Shown piece after piece: positions 58,265 through 64,000 of a DNA stretch of 64,000 nt; the stretch's first letter is position 1; every line of letters begins with the position of its first letter. Location of the stretch: NCBI RefSeq assembly GCF_003293595.1, contig NZ_CP022162.1, positions 837,737 to 901,736 of the forward strand. Direction: 5' to 3'. Origin of the DNA: Microbacterium sp. PM5. GTDB taxonomy: Bacteria > Actinomycetota > Actinomycetes > Actinomycetales > Microbacteriaceae. The notes below the pieces were generated by a model. It was given only the letters and a program-made list of their open reading frames with translations. It was not told the DNA's origin and searched no databases. The translations under genes and the position numbers were made by a program.

Positions 58265-58564
58265 GTGTCTGAAATCACCCCTGAACTCGTTCGCCATCTC
58301 GGCGTTCTGGCCCGGATTCAGCTCGACGAGCACGAGGTGCAGCGCCTGACGGGGCAGCTCTCGGTGATCGTCGACAACATCGCGAAGGTGTCCGAGGTGG
58401 CAACGCCCGACGTCCCCGCGACGAGCCATCCCCTCCCGCTCGAGAACGTCTTCCGTCCCGACGTCGTCGGCCAGATGCTGACGGTGGAGCAGGTGCTGCA
58501 GAACGCGCCAGACGCCGCCGACGGGCGCTTCCGTGTCACGGCGATTCTGGGGGAGGAGCAGTGA
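58265..58564 (+). CDS. gatC: Asp/Glu-tRNA(Asn/Gln) amidotransferase subunit C
   Basis: GatC is the small clamp of the GatCAB amidotransferase, which turns Asp-tRNA(Asn) or Glu-tRNA(Gln) into the amide form. The 99-residue product shows [18 protein letters not shown] and the C-terminal [11 protein letters not shown]. The GTG start lies six bases after TAGAAT. It overlaps gatA by four bases (GTGA). Its presence implies at least partial use of the indirect route to Gln- or Asn-tRNA. Confidence 0.95.
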   Translation: MSEITPELVRHLGVLARIQLDEHEVQRLTGQLSVIVDNIAKVSEVATPDVPATSHPLPLENVFRPDVVGQMLTVEQVLQNAPDAADGRFRVTAILGEEQ

Positions 58565-60072
58565 CCGATCTCACACGGCTGAACGCCGCAGACCTGGCCG
58601 CACGACTGGCCTCCGGTGACGTGTCCGGCGTCGAAGCGACGCGGGCCCACCTCGACCGGATCGCCGCCGTCGACGGCGATGTGCACGCCTTCCTGCACGT
58701 GAGTGACCACGCCCTCGAGGTTGCCGCCGACATCGATCGCCGCCGCGCCGCCGGTGAAGCCCTGGGCGAGCTCGCGGGAGTTCCCCTCGCGATCAAGGAC
58801 GTGCTCGTCACGACAGACATGCCCTCTACGAGCGGCTCGAAGATCCTGGAGGGATTCCTGTCGCCCTACGACGCCACCGTCGTCGCGCGTTCGCGCGCCG
58901 CCGGCCTGGTGCCCCTGGGGAAGACGAACATGGATGAGTTCGCCATGGGATCGTCGACGGAGCATTCGGCGTACGGTCCCACCCACAACCCGTGGGACCT
59001 CGATCGCATCCCCGGAGGCTCCGGGGGCGGATCGGCGGCCGCCGTCGCCGCCTTCGAGGCTCCGCTGGCTCTCGGCTCGGACACGGGCGGATCGATCCGC
59101 CAGCCGGCGCACGTCACGGGAACCGTCGGCATGAAGCCGACCTACGGCGGGGTGAGCCGGTTCGGCGCCATCGCGCTGGCGTCCTCACTCGACCAGGTCG
59201 GTCCGGTCTCGCGCACCGTGCTCGACTCGGCGCTCCTGCACGACGTCATCGGCGGCCACGACCCGCACGACGCGACGTCGCTGACCGACAGCTGGCCCTC
59301 CTTTGCGGCGGCCGCACGCGAAGGCGCCGCCGGCGCCGGTCTTGCGGGGCTGAAGGTCGGCGTGATTCGCGAGCTGCCCGACAGCGGCTTCCAGGCCGGC
59401 GTGTCGGCATCGTTCCGCGCGGCGCTGGCGCTCCTCGAAGCGCAGGGCGCGGAGATCGTTGAGGTCAGCGCCCCGCACTTCGAGTACGGCGTCGCCGCGT
59501 ATTACCTGATCCTTCCCGCGGAGGCGTCGAGCAACCTCGCCAAATTCGACTCCGTCCGTTTCGGCCTGCGAGTCGACGTCCCGGGCGGCACGGTCGAAGA
59601 CGTCATGGCTGCCACTCGAGACGCCGGCTTCGGCGAGGAGGTGAAGCGTCGCATCATTCTCGGCACCTACGCGCTGTCGGCCGGATACTACGATGCCTAC
59701 TACGGCAGCGCCCAGAAGGTGCGTACGCTCATCCAGCGCGACTTCGACGCGGCGTTCGCTCAGGTCGATGTCATCGCGACGCCGTCGGCTCCCACCACTG
59801 CGTTCAAGCTCGGCGAGAAGATCGATGACCCGCTGCAGATGTACCTCAACGATGTCACCACGATTCCGGTGAACCTGGCCGGCGTCCCCGGCATTTCGAT
59901 TCCGTCGGGTCTGGCAGAGGAGGACGGGCTGCCCGTCGGCATCCAGTTCATCGCGCCGGCGCGGGAGGACGCCCGTCTGTACCGAGTCGGCGCCGCTGCC
60001 GAGGCATTGCTCGTCGATTCGTGGGGTGGTCCTCTGCTGGACCGTGCCCCGCTTCTGGGAGGGAACCGCTGA
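58561..60072 (+). CDS. gatA: Asp/Glu-tRNA(Asn/Gln) amidotransferase subunit A
   Basis: GatA is the glutaminase subunit that makes the ammonia for amidation. The 503-residue amidase has its Lys-Ser-Ser triad: the Lys in [10 protein letters not shown], the cis-Ser in the [11 protein letters not shown] stretch and the nucleophile Ser in [11 protein letters not shown]. The N-terminus is typical of GatA. It overlaps gatC by four bases and gatB by one (TGATG), a tightly coupled complex. Confidence 0.96.
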   Translation: MTDLTRLNAADLAARLASGDVSGVEATRAHLDRIAAVDGDVHAFLHVSDHALEVAADIDRRRAAGEALGELAGVPLAIKDVLVTTDMPSTSGSKILEGFLSPYDATVVARSRAAGLVPLGKTNMDEFAMGSSTEHSAYGPTHNPWDLDRIPGGSGGGSAAAVAAFEAPLALGSDTGGSIRQPAHVTGTVGMKPTYGGVSRFGAIALASSLDQVGPVSRTVLDSALLHDVIGGHDPHDATSLTDSWPSFAAAAREGAAGAGLAGLKVGVIRELPDSGFQAGVSASFRAALALLEAQGAEIVEVSAPHFEYGVAAYYLILPAEASSNLAKFDSVRFGLRVDVPGGTVEDVMAATRDAGFGEEVKRRIILGTYALSAGYYDAYYGSAQKVRTLIQRDFDAAFAQVDVIATPSAPTTAFKLGEKIDDPLQMYLNDVTTIPVNLAGVPGISIPSGLAEEDGLPVGIQFIAPAREDARLYRVGAAAEALLVDSWGGPLLDRAPLLGGNR

Positions 60073-61586
60073 TGGCCACGGCCGCACTGATGGACTTCGA
60101 CGAGGCACTGAAGCTCTACGAGCCCGTGCTCGGCTTCGAGGTGCACGTCGAGCTCAACACCGAGACGAAGATGTTCTCGCCCGCGGGAAATCCGGCGCAC
60201 GCTTCGAACCACGATGCCGCCCCCAACACCCTCGTGGCGCCTGTCGACATGGGCCTTCCGGGGTCGCTGCCGGTGGTCAACGAGACGGCGGTGCGGTTCT
60301 CGATCAGCCTCGGGCTCGCCCTCGGGTGCCAGATCGCGCCATCGAGCCGCTTCGCGCGCAAGAACTACTTCTACCCCGACCTCGGCAAGAACTACCAGAT
60401 CTCGCAGTACGACGAGCCCATCGCCTTCGAGGGCCAGATCGAGGTGGAACTGACCGACGGGACGGTCTTCGAGGTGCCCATCGAGCGGGCGCATATGGAG
60501 GAGGATGCCGGCAAGCTCACGCACGTCGGCGGCTCCACCGGCCGCATTCAGGGCGCGGAGTACTCGCTCGTGGATTACAACCGCGCCGGCGTCCCGCTCG
60601 TGGAGATCGTGACCAAGCCGATCTTCGGCGCGGAACACCGTGCACCCGAGCTGGCCGCCGCGTACGTGCGGGCGATTCGCGACGTGGTGCTCTCGCTCGG
60701 CATCTCTGAGGCGCGCATGGAACGCGGAAACCTCCGCTGCGATGCGAACGTGTCCCTGCGCCCGCGCGGGCAGGAGAAGCTCGGCACGCGCACCGAGACG
60801 AAGAACGTCAACTCGATGCGCTCGGTCGAACGCGCCGTGCGTTACGAGATCCAGCGTCAAGCGGCGATCCTCGCCGCCGGCGGGACGATCACGCAGGAGA
60901 CGCGACACTGGCACGAAGACACCGGGACGACCTCTCCGGGGCGTCCGAAGTCGGATGCCGACGACTACCGTTACTTCCCGGAGCCCGACCTCCTGCCCGT
61001 CGCGCCGTCCTCCGCGCTGGTCGAGTCGTTGCGTGCTGCTCTTCCGGAGCCGCCCGCCGCGCGTCGGCGACGTCTGAAGGCCGAGTGGGGCTTCGCCGAC
61101 ATCGATTTCCAGGGAATCGTGAATGCGGGCCTGCTCGCCGAGGTGGACGCGACCGTCGCAGCGGGCGCTGCGCCTGCGGCCGCGCGCAAGTGGTGGATGA
61201 GCGAGATCTCTCGCATCGCCAACGCTCAAGGAGTCGAAGCTTCATCGCTCGTCACCCCCGCATCGGTGGCCGCACTGCAGCAGCTCGTGGACGCCGGTAC
61301 GCTCACCGACAAGCTGGCGCGTCAGGTGCTCGAGGGCGTCATCGCCGGCGAAGGCACGCCGCAGCAGGTCGTCGACGCACGCGCTCTTGCGGTCGTCTCG
61401 GACGACGGCGCGCTGATCGCCGCGATCGACGATGCTCTCGCCGCGCAGCCCGACGTGCTGGAGAAGATCCGCGACGGCAAGGTGCAGGCCGCCGGTGCCG
61501 TCATCGGCGCCGTCATGAAAGCGATGAAGGGTCAGGCCGACGCCGCACGCGTCCGCGAGCTCGTTCTGGAGCGCGCGGCGCAGTAG
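60072..61586 (+). CDS. gatB: Asp/Glu-tRNA(Asn/Gln) amidotransferase subunit B
   Basis: GatB binds the tRNA, phosphorylates the carboxylate and adds ammonia. The 504-residue protein has the cradle core ([65 protein letters not shown]) and a C-terminal helical YqeY-like tail. The start ATG overlaps the gatA stop as TGATG. A long hairpin follows before dinB. Confidence 0.96.
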   Translation: MATAALMDFDEALKLYEPVLGFEVHVELNTETKMFSPAGNPAHASNHDAAPNTLVAPVDMGLPGSLPVVNETAVRFSISLGLALGCQIAPSSRFARKNYFYPDLGKNYQISQYDEPIAFEGQIEVELTDGTVFEVPIERAHMEEDAGKLTHVGGSTGRIQGAEYSLVDYNRAGVPLVEIVTKPIFGAEHRAPELAAAYVRAIRDVVLSLGISEARMERGNLRCDANVSLRPRGQEKLGTRTETKNVNSMRSVERAVRYEIQRQAAILAAGGTITQETRHWHEDTGTTSPGRPKSDADDYRYFPEPDLLPVAPSSALVESLRAALPEPPAARRRRLKAEWGFADIDFQGIVNAGLLAEVDATVAAGAAPAAARKWWMSEISRIANAQGVEASSLVTPASVAALQQLVDAGTLTDKLARQVLEGVIAGEGTPQQVVDARALAVVSDDGALIAAIDDALAAQPDVLEKIRDGKVQAAGAVIGAVMKAMKGQADAARVRELVLERAAQ

Positions 61587-61600
61587 TCGCACACGCTGCC

Positions 61601-61639
61601 TTCTCGGTGGCGCCGCGATGTCGGCGGCGTCACCGAGAA
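61601..61639 (+). terminator. Hairpin between gatB and dinB
   Basis: Fifteen-base arms (61601-61615 and 61625-61639, starting TTCTCGGTGGCGCC) pair with one G-U wobble around a nine-base loop. It starts 15 bases after gatB and ends eight bases before the dinB ATG, with no T-run. It could end the gatCAB message, hide the dinB start, or both. Confidence 0.55.
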
Positions 61640-61646
61640 TGGACTC

Positions 61647-62906
61647 ATGGGACGGGGTGACGGGTCGGGGCGGGTCGTCTCGCCGCCCGGTGCCGACGAC
61701 ACCGGCACCCGGATTCTTCACGTGGACATGGACGCCTTCTATGCGTCGGTCGAGGTCCTCCACGATCCCTCCCTGGCCGGCAAGCCGCTGATCGTCGGCG
61801 GTATGGAGGGACGCGGTGTGGTCTCCAGCGCCTCCTACGAGGCTCGTCGATTCGGCGTGCGGTCGGCAATGGGCGTCGCACAGGCTCTTCGGTTGTGTCC
61901 GCAGGCCGTCGTGGTCACTCCGCACTTCGAGCGGTATGCGAGCCTGTCACGTCAGGTGATGGCGATCTTCCACGACATCACCCCCCTCGTGGAGCCGCTC
62001 TCGATCGATGAGGCGTTCCTCGACGTGTCCGGCGCACGGCGGCTCTGGGGAACTCCGGGGGAGATCGCCCGGATGCTCCGGGCCCGCGTGACAGCGGAGA
62101 CGGGACTGATCTGCAGCGTCGGGGTGGCGGCCACGAAGCATGTGGCGAAGATCGCCTCCACGCGCTCGAAGCCCGACGGGCTGCTCATCGTCAGCGAACC
62201 CGACACCGCCGCCTTCCTCGCCGCGCTGCCCGTCTCGGCGCTGTGGGGGGTGGGGCCGAAGGCCGCGGAGACGCTGGAGGGTCGCGGCATCCGGCTCGTC
62301 TCCGACATCCTCGCCTCGCCGCGGGCCGTCCTGGATCGCGCACTCGGACCCGCCGGCGGGGAGCGCATCTGGCAACTCGCGCACGGCATCGACCCCCGAG
62401 CCGTCGAGACGGAACGCACGGAGAAGAGCATCGGGCATGAGGAGACCTTCCTCACCGACGTCGCCGACCCGGCAGTCCTGCGCAGCGAGCTTCGCCGGCT
62501 CTCCGATCGCGTCGCGGCGCGTCTCCGCGACGGAGGCTGGCGAGCCGGAACCGTCGCGTTGAAGCTGCGCTATGCCGACTTCACCACGCTTTCGCGCTCG
62601 CTGTCGCTGGCAGAGCCGTCGGACGTCGGCCAGCGGATCGGCGACGTCGCCATCGGCTTGTTCGACGCGCTGGAGCTGAGCCAGCCGGTGCGCCTGATCG
62701 GCGTGCGCGCAGAGAAGCTGCGCGGCGGTGACGGTGGATCCGTGCCGCTCTGGGATGAGGATGCCGAGTGGCGGCGGGTCGACGCCGCCTTGGACGACGC
62801 GCGTGTGCGTTTCGGCGGGGGAGCGGTCACCCGGGCGAGCGTCCTCGGCCCGCGCCGTGATGTGAATGCTCTGCCGACGAATCCGCGGCTCCCTCGCACC
62901 GAGTGA
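61647..62906 (+). CDS. dinB: DNA polymerase IV (Y-family)
   Basis: This is a translesion DNA polymerase with relaxed fidelity. The 419-residue protein carries both catalytic motifs: LHVDMDAFYASVEV at about 28-41 and SIDEAFLDVSGA at about 118-129. Then come the HhH thumb (PVSALWGVGPKAAETLEGRGI) and the little-finger domain (GHEETFLTDVADP onward). GAGAAT lies six bases before the ATG, at the edge of the gatB-dinB hairpin. No LexA-box-like site was seen. Whether it is the SOS-inducible or the constitutive type cannot be told. Confidence 0.94.
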   Translation: MGRGDGSGRVVSPPGADDTGTRILHVDMDAFYASVEVLHDPSLAGKPLIVGGMEGRGVVSSASYEARRFGVRSAMGVAQALRLCPQAVVVTPHFERYASLSRQVMAIFHDITPLVEPLSIDEAFLDVSGARRLWGTPGEIARMLRARVTAETGLICSVGVAATKHVAKIASTRSKPDGLLIVSEPDTAAFLAALPVSALWGVGPKAAETLEGRGIRLVSDILASPRAVLDRALGPAGGERIWQLAHGIDPRAVETERTEKSIGHEETFLTDVADPAVLRSELRRLSDRVAARLRDGGWRAGTVALKLRYADFTTLSRSLSLAEPSDVGQRIGDVAIGLFDALELSQPVRLIGVRAEKLRGGDGGSVPLWDEDAEWRRVDAALDDARVRFGGGAVTRASVLGPRRDVNALPTNPRLPRTE

Positions 62907-62916
62907 GCTTCCCGGC

Positions 62917-62922
62917 TACGGT
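62917..62922 (+). promoter_or_regulatory. -10 element of the GerW-like gene
   Basis: TACGGT lies six bases before the ATG at 62929, just after dinB. Confidence 0.45.
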
Positions 62923-62928
62923 GGGAAC

Positions 62929-63249
62929 ATGCCCAATCTCGCACTCGAACTCGGCAAGCAGTCGGCATCGCTCGGCGTCAACAGCGTCTACGGCGAGCAG
63001 CAGGACGTCGACGGCATCCGCCTCATCCCCGTGGCTCTGTCGTGGTCGGGCTTCGGCGCCGGCGAGGATGAGAGCGGCAACAACGGCGGGGGCGGCGGCG
63101 GCTTCGCGGTTCCCCTCGGTGCCTACATCCGCAAGGGCGACGATCTGCGTTTCGAGCCGAACCTCGTGTCGCTGGTCGCGGTGGCGATCCCCTTCGTGTG
63201 GGTCGCGGGACGCACGCTCAGCCGCATCATCCGTGCCCTCAAGCGCTGA
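62929..63249 (+). CDS. GerW/YtfJ-like protein
   Basis: This 106-residue protein resembles the GerW (YtfJ) family. It has an N-terminal NLALELGKQSASLGVNSVYGEQQDVDGIRLIPVALSW-like beta-rich core (quoted in part) and a Gly-rich turn (GGGGGGFAVPLGAYI). A C-terminal hydrophobic segment is at about 81-94. In spore-formers YtfJ is needed for germination, but many non-sporulating actinobacteria carry relatives of unknown role. The stop overlaps the following P-loop gene by 17 bases, so they are cotranscribed. Confidence 0.7.
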   Translation: MPNLALELGKQSASLGVNSVYGEQQDVDGIRLIPVALSWSGFGAGEDESGNNGGGGGGFAVPLGAYIRKGDDLRFEPNLVSLVAVAIPFVWVAGRTLSRIIRALKR

Positions 63250-63808
63250 CGAGGTCGATGCGGCGCTCACGAGCGGGGTCGACCGCATTGAGTCCGCCAT
63301 TGCGGCCTTGGAGCCGGAGATCACACCGATCGTCCTGATCGACGGACGTTCCGGCGCGGGCAAATCGACCCTCGCGCGACGGGTGCGCGAGCGGTGGGGG
63401 CGCCCCGTCAGCATGATCGGCCTCGACGAGCTGTATCCGGGGTGGGACGGGCTCTCGGCCGGTTCAACTCTGGCGCGGGAGTTCATCCTGATCCCCGTCA
63501 GCGAGGCAAGGGCGGCCGTGTGGCGACGGTGGGACTGGGCAGCCGATCGTCCGGGGGCCGAGGTGGAGACGCCCGCCGACGTCCCCCTGATCCTCGAGGG
63601 AGCAGGGGTGCTCACCCCGAGCACCGCGCCTCTGGCGCACGTGCGCGTGTGGGTGGAATCGCCCGAGAGTGCGCGACGCGATCGCGCGCTCGCTCGAGAC
63701 GGCGACACCTACCGGCCGCACTGGCGTCGCTGGGCCGACCAGGAAGAGGAGCACCTCCGCGCGCATCGCCCGCAATCGCTCGCAACGATCGTCATCGACG
63801 TCCCGTGA
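63233..63808 (+). CDS. P-loop ATP-binding protein (uridine-kinase-like)
   Basis: This 191-residue cytoplasmic protein has a Walker A motif GRSGAGKST at about 38-46, a DELYPGW segment that could bind a nucleoside, and Walker B-like VPLILEGAGVL. RDRALARDGDTYRPHW resembles the lid of small kinases such as uridine kinase or AAA-type NMP kinases. The substrate is unknown. It starts with GTG at 63233, 17 bases inside the GerW-like gene; the longer frame upstream is a shadow of dinB and that gene. Confidence 0.8.
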   Translation: MPSSADEVDAALTSGVDRIESAIAALEPEITPIVLIDGRSGAGKSTLARRVRERWGRPVSMIGLDELYPGWDGLSAGSTLAREFILIPVSEARAAVWRRWDWAADRPGAEVETPADVPLILEGAGVLTPSTAPLAHVRVWVESPESARRDRALARDGDTYRPHWRRWADQEEEHLRAHRPQSLATIVIDVP

Positions 63809-63821
63809 GGGCTGGGGGCGG

Positions 63822-64000
63822 TCAGTCCTCGATCGCCTGGAGCAGGCCGTCGAGGCGGAAGCCCAGCCAGTTGTAGACACCGAAGCGGGGGTCGTCGTCC
63901 TGCTCCTCTTCTGAGGTGATCCCGAGGCGTGTCGCGATCACCAGCCGCACCGCGGTCAACGTTCGCAACCACGCCGCGACCGCACCGGCATCCAGTTCGA
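63822..64000 (-). CDS. Partial gene, DUF2017-like C-terminus
   Basis: The window ends inside this minus-strand gene; about 58 C-terminal residues are visible. They include AAWLRTLTAVRLVIATRLGI, an acidic TSEEEQDDDPRFG and the closing YNWLGFRLDGLLQAIED. The pattern of an Arg-rich helix, an acidic turn and VYxWLG resembles DUF2017 proteins, which often neighbour clpS in actinobacteria. Confidence is limited by the missing part. It converges on the P-loop gene with 13 bases between the stops. Confidence 0.5.
   Translation of the reverse strand, partial: ELDAGAVAAWLRTLTAVRLVIATRLGITSEEEQDDDPRFGVYNWLGFRLDGLLQAIED

Overview
This 64 kb window is a compact piece of chromosome from a high-GC Gram-positive bacterium, most likely a member of the Microbacteriaceae close to Microbacterium. 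The pointers are strong GC preference at third codon positions, many GTG starts, actinobacterial conserved proteins (DUF3515, DUF2469, DUF2004, a cysteine-free ribosomal protein L32 and the GlgE alpha-glucan pathway) and gene order such as yceD-rpmF-rnc-mutM-smc-ftsY, ffh-rpsP-khpA-rimM-trmD-rplS-lepB-rnhB-DUF2469-yraN-comM-dprA-xerC-rpsB-tsf-pyrH-frr-cdsA, and mnmA-ligA-gatCAB. I saw no rRNA, tRNA, CRISPR array, insertion sequence or prophage gene.

Layout. 1-9.4 kb: the 3' part of gpsA, ddl, a DUF3515 lipoprotein, thiL, rsmD, a PlsC-like acyltransferase, recG, coaD, yceD, rpmF, rnc, mutM. 9.4-12.1 kb: an accessory minus-strand unit with a consensus promoter, a 35-residue ORF with a near-perfect ribosome site, a 43-residue ORF and two paralogous double-domain acetyltransferases. 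12.1-25.3 kb: smc, ftsY, lipoate genes lipB-lipA, a TetR regulator, ffh, a secreted SGNH hydrolase, a glutamate-cysteine-ligase-like enzyme, and rpsP-khpA-rimM-trmD. 25.3-33.9 kb: map, rplS, lepB, rnhB, yraN, comM, dprA, xerC and a DUF3060 lipoprotein. 33.9-41.3 kb: a degenerate M23 protein, rpsB-tsf-pyrH-frr-cdsA and envelope or unknown genes. 41.3-51.7 kb: an AI-2E-type permease, a large membrane protein with a thioredoxin/TPR partner, and the glycogen unit glgX-glgE-glgB. 51.7-64 kb: an IscS-like desulfurase with mnmA, ligA, an acyl-CoA ligase, gatCAB, dinB, a GerW-like protein with a P-loop protein, and a partial minus-strand gene.

The genes are mostly housekeeping: ribosome assembly and tRNA modification (rpsB, tsf, frr, rpsP, rimM, trmD, mnmA, gatCAB, rsmD), protein export (ffh, ftsY, lepB), DNA repair and chromosome dynamics (recG, mutM, smc, xerC, dprA, ligA, dinB), and envelope or lipid synthesis (ddl, cdsA, the PlsC-like protein, fadD). 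No gene-free stretch exceeds 300 bases. The longest are 34458-34746 (rpsB leader), 23088-23270 (rpsP leader), 26625-26792 (rplS promoter and leader), 11756-11917 (a hairpin inside the acetyltransferase unit) and 27141-27295 (rplS terminator, lepB leader).

The most notable sequence-level signals are: (i) a repeated promoter grammar, a TAnnnT hexamer placed six or seven bases before the start codon in at least 19 genes, which implies leaderless mRNAs; (ii) a strongly over-used heptamer GGATGCC that occurs four times as the exact 16-base palindrome GGATGCCGCGGCATCC; and (iii) the small-ORF and tandem-acetyltransferase unit, which looks like a leader-peptide-controlled operon.
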